From the NCBI RefSeq assembly GCF_051513965.1, contig NZ_CP195847.1, positions 1,612,001 to 1,676,000 of the forward strand: a stretch of DNA of 64,000 nt. The letters run 5' to 3'. Each line of letters begins with the position of its first letter. The stretch's first letter is position 1. The position numbers were made by a program, and so were the translations under genes. The notes beneath the pieces are model-generated. The model saw only the letters and a program-made list of their open reading frames with translations, was not told the DNA's origin and made no database searches. Below are positions 1-8,680 of this stretch, piece after piece. The stretch is from Paramicrobacterium sp051513965. GTDB lineage: Bacteria; Actinomycetota; Actinomycetes; Actinomycetales; Microbacteriaceae.

Positions 1-114
1 TGCCGCAAGTGGGGGCTCCTCAGATATCCTGTATGTGAGGGCAGTTCTACGTGCGACGTACGGCCGCGTTTTCTACCGCACACAGCCTTTCCGCAAACCC
101 CTGTCAAACAAAAC

Positions 115-149
115 AAGCCCTGATGAGATTCCAGTTCTCACCAGGGCTT
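115..149 (-). terminator. Terminator downstream of tRNA-Pro
   Basis: An inverted repeat with arms AAGCCCTG and CAGGGCTT (8 bp) encloses a second short stem (GAGA/TCTC). Read on the minus strand, the direction of the tRNA, it is followed by a T-rich stretch (TTGTTTTGTTTG). On the plus strand it is followed by TTTTT, so it could work in both directions. It lies 6 bp beyond the 3' end of the tRNA. Confidence 0.8.
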
Positions 150-154
150 TTTGG

Positions 155-228
<74 letters not shown>

Positions 229-258
229 TGACTCCGGCTCCGCCGAAGCAACTCGTAC

Positions 259-264
259 AGTCTA
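259..264 (-). promoter_or_regulatory. Possible -10 element of tRNA-Pro
   Basis: TAGACT on the minus strand lies about 30 bp upstream of the mature tRNA 5' end, in the gap after the DUF1684 gene. It fits an actinobacterial -10 (TAnnnT), but I see no convincing -35 at 16-18 bp, so this is tentative. Confidence 0.35.
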
Positions 265-311
265 GCGTGTTTTCGACACTGCTTTTGACCATCGCCGATG
301 CGTGTCGCGCG

Positions 312-1154
312 TCACGCGTCTGTGAGGGGCTGCCCTGCCTCATCGACCGGCCACCGCTCGCCCGCTCTAAGCTCCAGCGGCAACATATTCTCGCTCGGTG
401 GCAACGGACAGTTCCAGGCTGCGCTGAAGGCACACGGGAGCAGGCGGGCTCGGTTCAGGTCGACGAAGGCCACGTCTCCGATCCGTACGGCATCCGGCCC
501 CGTCAGTTCCAGATCAAGTACGCGTCCCGCGCCATATGACTCACTTCCGCTCGTCTGGTCTCGAAACGGCAAAGAAAGCTGGCCCTCGTGCGCGGTACCC
601 TGAAGCACGTAATAATGTTCGTCGATCGTCAGCACGACCTCCGCAGCAACCGGAACCTCGATTGCTACCGGGTCTCTGTGATGCGAGATGGCAACCGTCC
701 TGCCGTTCCTCGGTTCTTTGATCCGAGCCGGGACGACCCATTTCGAGTCATACTCGAACGTCGCGATGTGATCGAAACGACGTGCGCGTTCGGCCTCCGA
801 GTTCCAGATCTGGAGAGCGAACTTCGTGCCGTCGTAACTGAAGACGATGCCTTCGCTGCCGTCTGGGAACGCCGCAACCGTCGGTCCATCGAGCGAAAGC
901 CAGTACAGCTTGGCCTCGCCGTCGATGAGCTCCCCGTTGATGCGGATGCCATCATCTGCGCTTGCCTTCACAGAGAGGCCGCGCTCGTCTTCCAACGGCG
1001 ACCACAATCCCGGCGCCGGCGGAACGACAGTGCCAGGCTCAGTCACGTGAGCTCCCCATACGAACGCTAGCGGGCTTCGTGCCCCTGCCATCTGCGCTTC
1101 ACGCTCTGAGCGCCAGGCGCTCCACGATCCTCGGAAGCGCTCCAGATCGGTCAT
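312..1154 (-). CDS. DUF1684 family protein
   Basis: A 280-residue protein recognised as DUF1684. It begins with a conserved W-x-x-W-R-x-x-R segment (residues about 10-20), and its C-terminal half has the family signature: LPFRD, then SYGAGRVLDLE, then DLNRARLLPCAF and CPLPPSENMLP. The biochemical role of this family is unknown to me. The start ATG at 1154 overlaps the stop of the upstream NUDIX gene in an ATGA, which is why I prefer it over a longer reading that begins 36 bp further upstream. It is the last gene of the long minus-strand block. No signal peptide or membrane segment is visible. Confidence 0.85.
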   Translation of the reverse strand: MTDLERFRGSWSAWRSEREAQMAGARSPLAFVWGAHVTEPGTVVPPAPGLWSPLEDERGLSVKASADDGIRINGELIDGEAKLYWLSLDGPTVAAFPDGSEGIVFSYDGTKFALQIWNSEAERARRFDHIATFEYDSKWVVPARIKEPRNGRTVAISHHRDPVAIEVPVAAEVVLTIDEHYYVLQGTAHEGQLSLPFRDQTSGSESYGAGRVLDLELTGPDAVRIGDVAFVDLNRARLLPCAFSAAWNCPLPPSENMLPLELRAGERWPVDEAGQPLTDA

Positions 1155-2065
1155 CGGCCCGTCACCGCGTCGATGCGCTCCCACAGCCATGCGGCTCCGT
1201 GCACATGCCCTCCTTGCTCTTCGACCCGAGCGCGAAGCTCGCGATCGCTCGTGATCACCGTCACAGTGGCGTCAAGGTGGCCCGCCGCGAGTGCAGACAC
1301 CTGCTCAACGATCTCATCATCACCGACCTGTGGCGCGTCTACCACGCGGACATGCGCCGAATCCGAAACACCCCGAGCACGCCCCTCGACGACGAGGGTC
1401 ACCTGGGGTCGCCAAAGGAGACGCCGATCCGTTTCGTCTGAGAGACCGGACACAACGAGAGCATCGAGACCATCACGCAGCCGGACAGCAGCTGCTCTGC
1501 GGTCGCGCCACCATCCGTCGGGACGCGACCCCATCACGTTCGCGGCATCCACCACCAGAACCTGCGATCTGCCCAGCATCATTCGCAGCCCGGGCCATGC
1601 GGCCATGAATCCAGGGTGCAGAGGACGGTCGCCCACCTCCGCTTCGGGGACCCACTCAAGGGCGATACTCTCGTGGTCATTCATCACCGGGTCGAATGGA
1701 AGAGTCACTTCCGCGACAACGGTCGTGTAGGACCAGTAGCCCACCGAGAACGTCGATGTCAGATGGGGCACGAGTCCGGACTCCGGCACCCCGGCTTCTT
1801 CGTGAGCCTCACGAAGCGCCCCCGTGATGGCGTCCTCATCATGATGGAGCGCCCCGCCGGGAAGCCCCCAGGTACCGCCTTGATCGCTCCATTCGGCGCG
1901 ATGCTGCAGGAGCACACCTTTCACGGGGTCATGCGCGAGCAGACCAGCGGCACCGTAGCGGCCCCAGAACCGCCCATGCTCACCCTCGACCCACGCATCA
2001 CCCGAATCACGCGGCCCGAACGGGCGTCGAGGTTCGCCGGGTGCGGGAGAGGTGATTCGTGCCAC
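1151..2065 (-). CDS. NUDIX hydrolase fused to a NYN/PIN-like domain
   Basis: 304 residues with two parts. Residues about 30-165 hold a NUDIX domain with a complete box (GGALHHDEDAITGALREAHE followed by EAG), so hydrolysis of a nucleoside diphosphate derivative is expected. Residues about 170-304 start with VLVVDAANVMGS and end with VTVITSDRELRARV, which is the acidic-residue pattern of NYN/PIN-like (YacP-type) nucleases. The substrate of neither domain can be read from the sequence. The start is a GTG, 33 bp after the stop of der, and the stop overlaps the DUF1684 start by 4 bp. The pairing of nucleotide clean-up and RNase-like domains in one chain is the notable feature. Confidence 0.85.
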   Translation of the reverse strand: MARITSPAPGEPRRPFGPRDSGDAWVEGEHGRFWGRYGAAGLLAHDPVKGVLLQHRAEWSDQGGTWGLPGGALHHDEDAITGALREAHEEAGVPESGLVPHLTSTFSVGYWSYTTVVAEVTLPFDPVMNDHESIALEWVPEAEVGDRPLHPGFMAAWPGLRMMLGRSQVLVVDAANVMGSRPDGWWRDRRAAAVRLRDGLDALVVSGLSDETDRRLLWRPQVTLVVEGRARGVSDSAHVRVVDAPQVGDDEIVEQVSALAAGHLDATVTVITSDRELRARVEEQGGHVHGAAWLWERIDAVTGR

Positions 2066-2098
2066 GTCTCCAGGTTCTCACGTTTCGCCGCGCGAGCG

Positions 2099-3613
2099 TC
2101 ATCGCTTACGACGTTCGCGCACCCGCATATTGATCACGATCGGGCTGCCCTCGAAGCCGTAGATCTCACGCAGTCGACGTTGGACGAAGCGGCGGTAGCC
2201 CGGATCGAGGAAGCCCGTCGTGAACAGCACGAATGTCGGAGGGCGACTTGACGCCTGTGTTCCGAACAGGATGCGCGGCTGCTTTCCGCCTCGCAGCGGA
2301 TGCGGATGCTCGGCGACGAGCTCGGAGAGAAAGGCGTTGAACTTTCCGGTTGCGATGCGAGTGTCCCAGGACTCGAGTGCCGTCTCCAACGCTGGCACCA
2401 GCTTCTCAAGGTGACGCCCAGTCCGCGCAGAGATGTTCACGCGCGGCGCCCAGGAGACATGGCCAAGATCCTGTTCGATCTCACGCTCCAAGTAGCGGCG
2501 ACGTTCATCGTCGAGAAGGTCCCATTTATTGAATGCGAGAACGAGAGCACGCCCTGACTCAAGGACCAGATCCACGATTCTGACGTCCTGCTCCGAGATC
2601 GGCTCGCTGACGTCGATGACGACGACCGCGACCTCGGCTTTCTCAACCGCAGCGCTTGTGCGCAGCGAAGCGTAGAAATCAGCGCCCTGCTGAAGGTGAA
2701 CGCGACGACGGATGCCGGCCGTGTCCACGAACCGCCACACCTTGCCACCGATCTCGACCTGCTCGTCGACGGGATCCCGCGTCGTACCGGCGAGATCGTT
2801 GACCACGACGCGTTCTTCGCCCGCCGCTTTGTTCAGAAGGCTCGACTTGCCGACGTTGGGCTTGCCGACGATTGCGACACGCCGAGGTCCTCCGACCTCA
2901 CGCTTCGCGACCGCCGAGACGTCGGGGAGCTTCTCAAGGACGAGGTCGAGGAGATCTGCGACGCCACGTCCGTGCAGTGCCGAGACCCCGTGAGGCTCGC
3001 CGAGACCCAGAGACCACAGTACCGCTGCATTGGGTTCTTGGCGAATGTCGTCGACTTTGTTCGCCACGAGGAAGACCGGCTTCTTCACCCGTCGGAGCAG
3101 CTTCACTACGTGCTCATCGGTGCTCGTCGCGCCAACGTTAGCGTCGACGACGAACAGGACCGCATCAGCGAGATCAATGGCGACCTCCGCCTGCGCGGCG
3201 ACCGATGCATCGATCCCTTTGGCATCGGGCTCCCATCCGCCTGTGTCGACGACCGTGAACGGGCGACCGTTCCACTCGGCACGATAAGAAACTCTGTCTC
3301 GTGTCACACCGGGAGTGTCTTCGACGACGGCTTCGCGGCGGCCGAGGATGCGGTTGACGAGAGCTGACTTCCCAACGTTCGGCCTGCCGACAATCGCGAC
3401 GACCGGAAGAGTGGGCAGATAGCGGATCTCTTCGGGGCCTGCAGTCGAGGCATCCAACACTTCAAGGTCAGCGTCATCGAGCTCATAGTCGTCGAGGCCC
3501 CGGCGCAGCGTGTCAGCGCGTTGAGTGACTGCGTCATCATCAAGCAAATCGAGATTCTCGACGAGATTGTCGTCGCTGCTGTACCCCTCGAAGTCAGGAG
3601 TCGAATCAGGCAT
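2099..3613 (-). CDS. der: Ribosome biogenesis GTPase Der (EngA)
   Basis: 504 residues with two tandem TrmE-Era-EngA GTPase domains. The first P-loop is GRPNVGKSALVNRI at about residue 76 and the second is GKPNVGKSSLLNK at about 250; each has DTxG (VDTGGWE, VDTAGIR) and NKxD (NKVDD, NKWDL). The C-terminal KH-like domain ends in a basic tail (RVRERRKR). Der is needed for 50S subunit maturation in the cytoplasm. The N-terminus has an acidic extension of about 70 residues, common in actinobacterial Der. The start overlaps the end of cmk by 8 bp, a pairing (cmk-der) conserved in actinobacteria. Confidence 0.97.
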   Translation of the reverse strand: MPDSTPDFEGYSSDDNLVENLDLLDDDAVTQRADTLRRGLDDYELDDADLEVLDASTAGPEEIRYLPTLPVVAIVGRPNVGKSALVNRILGRREAVVEDTPGVTRDRVSYRAEWNGRPFTVVDTGGWEPDAKGIDASVAAQAEVAIDLADAVLFVVDANVGATSTDEHVVKLLRRVKKPVFLVANKVDDIRQEPNAAVLWSLGLGEPHGVSALHGRGVADLLDLVLEKLPDVSAVAKREVGGPRRVAIVGKPNVGKSSLLNKAAGEERVVVNDLAGTTRDPVDEQVEIGGKVWRFVDTAGIRRRVHLQQGADFYASLRTSAAVEKAEVAVVVIDVSEPISEQDVRIVDLVLESGRALVLAFNKWDLLDDERRRYLEREIEQDLGHVSWAPRVNISARTGRHLEKLVPALETALESWDTRIATGKFNAFLSELVAEHPHPLRGGKQPRILFGTQASSRPPTFVLFTTGFLDPGYRRFVQRRLREIYGFEGSPIVINMRVRERRKR

Positions 3614-4292
3614 GGGCGGTCCTTGCGATTTTCTGGGCGATCACATCGAGTACGGCGTCCACCGTGCGATCGAAGTTGAGGTCTGTTGAGTCGACGGTCA
3701 CAACGCCGTCTGCCGCTGTCATGAAGTCCACGACACGTGAATCAGCGGCGTCGCGCTTGCGAAGCTGGTCGGCCACGTCACTCGATTTCTCAGTGGTCAT
3801 CTCTGCGGAGCGCCTCGCCATTCTAACCTCTTCAGATGCAGTGAGAAGGATACGTGCCTGGGCATCCGGCGCGACCACGGTGGTGATATCACGCCCCTCG
3901 ACGATGATTCCCTCTTTCGGGGCGGCCTTCATGATCGATCGGAACAGCTCATTCACGTGAGCGCGGATCTCGGGCACGCGCGCGACGGTGCTGACTACTG
4001 CAGACACCCGAGGCTCTCGAATCGCCTCCGTGATATCCGTATCGCCGACGGCGACGTAATACTCGTCAGGCTCGATTCCGATGCGGTAGTCCCAGTCGGG
4101 AAGCCGTTCGATAACTGCACTGGAATCACTCGGCGCGATACCGCGCTCGAGAACCCACCAGGCCAGTCCCCGATAGGCAGCGCCCGTGTCGAGATAGTTG
4201 TAGCCGAGCCGCCGCGCCGCCGCTTTGGACACGCTCGATTTACCCGACCCGGCCGGCCCGTCGACCGCCACTACGATTCTCGCCATGCTCAC
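3606..4292 (-). CDS. cmk: Cytidylate kinase
   Basis: 228 residues. It phosphorylates CMP and dCMP to the diphosphates. The P-loop is DGPAGSGKSSVSK near residue 10, followed by YLDTGAAYR (substrate loop), VEGRDITTVV and the DSTDLNFD region near the C-terminus. The GTG at 4292 makes a GTGA overlap with the tyrA stop; an ATG two codons later (4286) is an equally good start. It is followed by der with an 8-bp overlap. Confidence 0.96.
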   Translation of the reverse strand: MSMARIVVAVDGPAGSGKSSVSKAAARRLGYNYLDTGAAYRGLAWWVLERGIAPSDSSAVIERLPDWDYRIGIEPDEYYVAVGDTDITEAIREPRVSAVVSTVARVPEIRAHVNELFRSIMKAAPKEGIIVEGRDITTVVAPDAQARILLTASEEVRMARRSAEMTTEKSSDVADQLRKRDAADSRVVDFMTAADGVVTVDSTDLNFDRTVDAVLDVIAQKIARTAHA

Positions 4293-5407
4293 ACACTCGC
4301 TATCCGCCAGCCGCGCACTTCGAGATCATCGATCGTGCGTTGCTTGACCTCCGGGAGGACGCTGATCTCCGCAAGCCCCACCGCTGTTCCCGGGGAATGC
4401 TCGAGGCGAAGGTCCTCCATGTTCACGTTGATCTCACCAAGCTCGGTGAGAAGTCTTCCGAGTTGACCCGGAGTATCGTCGACCATGACGACGATCTGGG
4501 CAAATCTACGGTCCTGTCCGTGCTTGCCCGGCAACCGAGACACGCCCACATTGCCCGCGGCAATCGCATCAGCGATACGTCGTCGTGCTCCGGGCGCCTC
4601 CGGTTCGCTCAACGCTTCGATCACCTCATCGAGGTCGTCCCGAAGCGCAGCAAGGATTTCCGTTACCGGACCGGCATTCGCCCCGAGGATCTGGACCCAC
4701 AGTTCGGGCATGCTTGACGCGATGCGAACCGTGTCTCTGAGCCCTTGCCCTGTCAGTCTGAGAGCAGCATCGGGTGCGTCGACCAGCCGGGCAGCGAGGA
4801 GGCTCGCAGCCAGCTGCGGCACGTGCGAGACCAAGCCCACGGCTTCATCATGTTCGTCCGGGGTCATCTCAATCGGTATCGCACCGAGGTCGAGCGCCAG
4901 GTCTTCAACGATAGCGAGGGCGTGGCGCGGCGTCGACTCATCACGGCAGATCACCCACGGACGTCCAACGAACAGATCGGCTCGGGCAGAAATCGCTCCG
5001 CCCCTCTCACGCCCCGCCAGTGGATGAGAGCCGATGTAAAGTGCCAGATCCTGCCCCCGACTGAGCAGATCGAGGTACGGCTCCGCCTTCACACTGGCGA
5101 CATCAGTCACAACAGCCCGTGGAAACCGCTTCAGTTCGGCGGAGACGACGTCTGCCACAACGTCAGGCGGAACCGCGACAATGATCAGGTCCGGGTCATC
5201 CGCGTCCGTCTCAGCTCGACCCGCACCGTAGTCGACTGCAAGTCGTCTCTGGGCCGGCGAGGCGTCCACCAGCGCAACATCGAGGCCATGGCCGGTGAGT
5301 GCGAGCCCGATGCTCGCGCCGAGGAGACCCGTGCCGACAACGCGCACCTGACCGTCGAGGCGGTTGCTGTTCTTAGACATGTCCACGAGCGGAGTTCGGT
5401 CGCTCAC
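4289..5407 (-). CDS. tyrA: Prephenate dehydrogenase
   Basis: 372 residues. It converts prephenate to 4-hydroxyphenylpyruvate with NAD(P)+ in tyrosine synthesis. A Rossmann motif (VVGTGLLGASIG) lies at residues about 22-33, the catalytic region contains SHPLAGRERGG, and an ACT domain occupies about residues 295-372 (VVMVDDTPGQLGRLLTELGEI), which suggests feedback control by an aromatic amino acid. The GTG start overlaps the rluB stop by 4 bp and its own stop overlaps cmk by 4 bp. Confidence 0.93.
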   Translation of the reverse strand: MSDRTPLVDMSKNSNRLDGQVRVVGTGLLGASIGLALTGHGLDVALVDASPAQRRLAVDYGAGRAETDADDPDLIIVAVPPDVVADVVSAELKRFPRAVVTDVASVKAEPYLDLLSRGQDLALYIGSHPLAGRERGGAISARADLFVGRPWVICRDESTPRHALAIVEDLALDLGAIPIEMTPDEHDEAVGLVSHVPQLAASLLAARLVDAPDAALRLTGQGLRDTVRIASSMPELWVQILGANAGPVTEILAALRDDLDEVIEALSEPEAPGARRRIADAIAAGNVGVSRLPGKHGQDRRFAQIVVMVDDTPGQLGRLLTELGEINVNMEDLRLEHSPGTAVGLAEISVLPEVKQRTIDDLEVRGWRIASV

Positions 5408-6270
5408 CGCTCTCCCTTCTTCCGCCGTCGGCCGGCGCTGCCGGATCTGCGTGCCGTGCCCGTCGCAGGACGCGGTGCCGTGCCTCGCCGAGGATGCTGC
5501 GACGTGACCGCCTGTGCTTCACGCGCGAGCGTCAGCAGCTTCCCGAGTTCTACCTTAGTGAGATCGCGCATCGCTCCTGATTTCAGGCCACCGAGCGTGA
5601 GTGGTCCAAAGCTCCGGCGAACAAGCTCGATGACGGGATGCCCGACAGCTGCCATCATGCGCCGAACGATTCGGTTCCGTCCGGAATGGAGCGTAATCTC
5701 CACCATGCTCGATGAGTCGCCCTTTCGATCGATGACTCGTACGCGGTCTGCGGCGATCGGTCCATCGTCGAGCTCGATTCCGCGAGTCAGATTCGCGACT
5801 GTCCTGGCCTCGACGCTGCCGCGGACCTTCGCAACATAGGTTTTCTGAACCCCGTACGACGGGTGCGCAAGAACATGCGCCACTTCTCCATCGTTGGTGA
5901 GGAGGAGAAGACCGCACGTCTCGACGTCGAGGCGCCCGACATTGAACAGACGCTCGCCCAGCTGATCGGTGAACTGGGTCAGGTCAGGACGACCCTGCTC
6001 ATCTTTCATCGAGCTCACGACTCCACGGGGCTTGTTCAGCATCACGTATCGCTTGCTGGTGTCAAGCTGCACAGCGGAGCCGTCGACCGCCACTTCGTCG
6101 ACGTCAGGGTCGATCCGGGTGCCGAGGACAGTCACGACCTGGCCATTGACACGTACACGTCCACTGGTGATGTACTCCTCGCACACGCGCCGAGAGGCGA
6201 CACCCGCATTGGCGAGGGCTTTCTGCAGACGCACACTGCTCGGCGCGGTCGTCTCGTCACCGGAGGTCAT
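5404..6270 (-). CDS. rluB: 23S rRNA pseudouridine synthase of the RluB/RsuA family
   Basis: 288 residues. An N-terminal S4 RNA-binding domain (VRLQKALANAGVASRRVCEE, residues about 13-60) is followed by an RsuA-type catalytic domain with the aspartate motif GRLDVETCGLLLLTNDG and the RNRIVRRMM segment. The C-terminus is basic and Arg/Gly rich. I chose the ATG at 6270, 14 bp inside scpB, because the longer reading runs through scpB in another frame and lacks family similarity. The order scpA-scpB-rluB is typical of Gram-positive bacteria. Confidence 0.93.
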   Translation of the reverse strand: MTSGDETTAPSSVRLQKALANAGVASRRVCEEYITSGRVRVNGQVVTVLGTRIDPDVDEVAVDGSAVQLDTSKRYVMLNKPRGVVSSMKDEQGRPDLTQFTDQLGERLFNVGRLDVETCGLLLLTNDGEVAHVLAHPSYGVQKTYVAKVRGSVEARTVANLTRGIELDDGPIAADRVRVIDRKGDSSSMVEITLHSGRNRIVRRMMAAVGHPVIELVRRSFGPLTLGGLKSGAMRDLTKVELGKLLTLAREAQAVTSQHPRRGTAPRPATGTARRSGSAGRRRKKGER

Positions 6271-6892
6271 CGTCGAATCCTTCCGAGCCGTCTGCGAGCA
6301 GCGGCGAGATCGGCGGCATCTCGTCGAGGGAGTTGATGCCAAGCTGTTCCAGGAGCAGATCTGTCGTGGCGTAGTTGATCGCACCCGTCTCGCTGTCAGT
6401 GAACGCCTCCGTGATGAGGCCTCGTCCAAGGAGAGTGCGCACCACGGAGTCCACGTTCACCGCTCGGATCGACGCGATCGCACCACGCGTGATGGGCTGC
6501 TTGTACGCGATCACGGCGAGGGTCTCGAGCGCGGCCTGAGAGAGTCTGCTCGGGTTCTGCTCGGTGACGTACGCGGCGACGACGTCGTCGTAGCGTGCGC
6601 GCACGTAGATGCGCCACCCGCCTCCGACCTCGCGCAGCTCGAAGCCACGCTCAATTCCTCCATGAACACCGTCATAGTCATCGACGAGCCGTTCGATGGC
6701 TGCGTGGACTTCGGACACCGGGCGGCCGAGAGCGGTGGCCAGTCCGACCAGACTCTGCGGCTCGTCCGCGACCATGAGGAGCGCTTCAATCGCACGGTCG
6801 AGATCGAGCGCGTTCAGCAGTTCAGGCGAAGCACCTTCATCGACGGCATCCTCCCCTGACCTGTCGTCGGTCATCGCACGCTCAGCCGTCAT
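6257..6892 (-). CDS. scpB: Segregation and condensation protein B
   Basis: 211 residues. It is the winged-helix (kleisin-associated) subunit of the SMC-ScpAB condensin. Family motifs are ALDLDRAIEALLMVADEP, LSQAALETLAVIAYKQPITRGAI (the conserved A-Y-K-Q-P-I-T-R), and LGRGLITE. The ATG at 6892 overlaps the scpA stop by 11 bp and is preceded by a GGCGG stretch; a later ATG at 6874 is possible. The tail is acidic. Confidence 0.95.
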   Translation of the reverse strand: MTAERAMTDDRSGEDAVDEGASPELLNALDLDRAIEALLMVADEPQSLVGLATALGRPVSEVHAAIERLVDDYDGVHGGIERGFELREVGGGWRIYVRARYDDVVAAYVTEQNPSRLSQAALETLAVIAYKQPITRGAIASIRAVNVDSVVRTLLGRGLITEAFTDSETGAINYATTDLLLEQLGINSLDEMPPISPLLADGSEGFDDDLR

Positions 6893-7727
6893 AGTCCGCC
6901 CCCAGATTCGCGAGGTTTTCGTCCGACCAATGTTCGCTCGCCCAACGCAGCGTGAGCTCCCCCAACGGCTCAAGCTGCTCGAAAGAGATCGCAGCATGTC
7001 GATAGAGCTCCAGAACCGCGATGAATCGCGCCACAACAATGCCCTTCTGGCCCGCACCGGCGATGAGCTGACGGAAGGTGACAGGTTCGCCCACACGAAG
7101 GACCCCCACCACATAGGCGGCCTGCTCCCGAATGCTCACGAGCGGTGCGTGCAGGTGATCGAGGCCGACGACAGGGATCTCCTTGGGCGTCAGTGCCAGA
7201 GTCGCGAGTGCCGCGAAGTCGTCGAGACTGATCGTCCACACGAGTTCGGGAGTCCTCGCGCGGAACTTTTGCTCGAGATGCACCGATCTCGGGTGGCGAG
7301 CGGCCTCCGCATCCAACTTCTGAGAGAACCAGCCGGCTACCTCCTTGAATGCGCGATACTGCAGCAATCGCGCAAACAGCAGATCTCTCGCTTCGAGGAG
7401 CGCTACGTCTTCGGCGTCGACCAGCTCCCCCTGAGGCAGAAGACCCGCGATCTTCAGATCCAGGAGCGTCGCCGCCACAACCAGAAACTCGGATGCCTGG
7501 TCAAGCTCTTTCTCAGTCTCGACATCCTTCAGATACGAAATGAACTCGTCCGTCACGGCGGACAGCGCAATCTCAGTGACATCCAACTCGTGCTTTGCGA
7601 TCAGCGAGAGCAGCAGATCGAACGGCCCCTCGAAATTGCTCAGCGCAACGCGGAACCCGCCATCGTCGGAGGCATCCGTCTGGTCACTCTGGCGCTCGCG
7701 CGTCGGGGCCTCAGGCGACGTCACCAC
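6882..7727 (-). CDS. scpA: Segregation and condensation protein A
   Basis: About 281 residues. It is the kleisin subunit that bridges SMC heads. The N-terminal motif FRVALSNFEGPFDLLLSLI and KHELDVTEIALS are diagnostic, and the C-terminal winged helix contains VTFRQLI...VVARFIAVLELYR. No ATG precedes the conserved start; two adjacent GTG codons (7727, 7724) overlap the parA stop by 14-17 bp and are the likely start, with no strong ribosome site visible. Confidence 0.93.
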   Translation of the reverse strand: MVTSPEAPTRERQSDQTDASDDGGFRVALSNFEGPFDLLLSLIAKHELDVTEIALSAVTDEFISYLKDVETEKELDQASEFLVVAATLLDLKIAGLLPQGELVDAEDVALLEARDLLFARLLQYRAFKEVAGWFSQKLDAEAARHPRSVHLEQKFRARTPELVWTISLDDFAALATLALTPKEIPVVGLDHLHAPLVSIREQAAYVVGVLRVGEPVTFRQLIAGAGQKGIVVARFIAVLELYRHAAISFEQLEPLGELTLRWASEHWSDENLANLGADYDG

Positions 7728-8607
7728 GAGCGACCAGCTCTCTCGCGAGCTGACGATACGCCTTCGCAGCCGCGTGCTCGGGGGCGAACTCCGTGATCGG
7801 CACGCCTGCGACCGAGGCATCCGGGAATTTCACCGTGCGACCGATCACGGTGTCGAGCACGTCGTCTCCGAAGGCATCCACGACTCGATCGAGCACCTCA
7901 CGCGAGTGCAGAGTGCGCGCGTCGAACATTGTCGCAAGGATGCCGTCGAGCTGCAGTGCAGGATTTAGACGATCAGTCACCTTCTCGATCGTCTCGATCA
8001 GCAGAGCCACTCCGCGAAGTGCGAAGAACTCGCACTCAAGCGGAATCAGAACGCCATGAGCCGCTGTGAGAGCGTTCACGGTGAGTAGACCGAGCGACGG
8101 CTGGCAGTCGATCAGGATGACGTCATAGTCATTGGAAACGCTGCGGAGGACGCGCGCGAGGATCTGCTCTCGAGCGACCTCATTGACCAGATGAACCTCT
8201 GCCGCCGAGAGGTCGATGTTGGCGGGGATCACATCGAGCCCGTCCACACGGCTCGGCTTCACGGCGTCCCGAGGGTCGGCTTTGTTCGAGAGAAGGAGAT
8301 CGTAGATCGTGAGGTCATCGTGCGTCTTCACCCCGAGACCTGCGGAAAGAGCACCCTGTGGATCGAAGTCGATGCACAGCACACGCCGACCGTACGCAGC
8401 GAGCGCCGCGCCAAGACTGATCGTCGTCGTCGTCTTGCCTACGCCGCCCTTCTGGTTGCAGAGCGCGATGATGCGTGCTGGCCCATGCCCTTTCAAGGGC
8501 TCGGGCTCAGGGAAGTCACGAAGCGGGCGACCGGTCGGACCGAGCTCGGAGTGCGACGCGGTCGCCGCTGTTGCGGTGTCGTCGGTGGTGGCCACGGCGT
8601 GCCTCAT
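7711..8607 (-). CDS. parA: ParA family chromosome-partitioning ATPase
   Basis: 298 residues. A deviant Walker A motif, CNQKGGVGKTTTTISLG, at about residue 49 is followed by DFDPQGALSAGLG and VILIDCQPSLGLLTVNAL, as in the Soj/MinD-ParA family. It has a Ser/Thr/Ala-rich N-terminal tail of about 40 residues. The ATG at 8607 follows GAGAGACGGGA. No parB is beside it; this is the scpAB-linked ParA paralogue found in actinobacteria, not the one at the origin. It lies 73 bp after xerD, the largest gap in this stretch of the operon. Confidence 0.93.
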   Translation of the reverse strand: MRHAVATTDDTATAATASHSELGPTGRPLRDFPEPEPLKGHGPARIIALCNQKGGVGKTTTTISLGAALAAYGRRVLCIDFDPQGALSAGLGVKTHDDLTIYDLLLSNKADPRDAVKPSRVDGLDVIPANIDLSAAEVHLVNEVAREQILARVLRSVSNDYDVILIDCQPSLGLLTVNALTAAHGVLIPLECEFFALRGVALLIETIEKVTDRLNPALQLDGILATMFDARTLHSREVLDRVVDAFGDDVLDTVIGRTVKFPDASVAGVPITEFAPEHAAAKAYRQLARELVARGDVA

Positions 8608-8680
8608 TCCCGTCTCTCGTGATGTGGTCGTGCTCGATTGTACCGGCGAGCACCTGCTCAGCCGCTCAGGCTGGCGGAAC

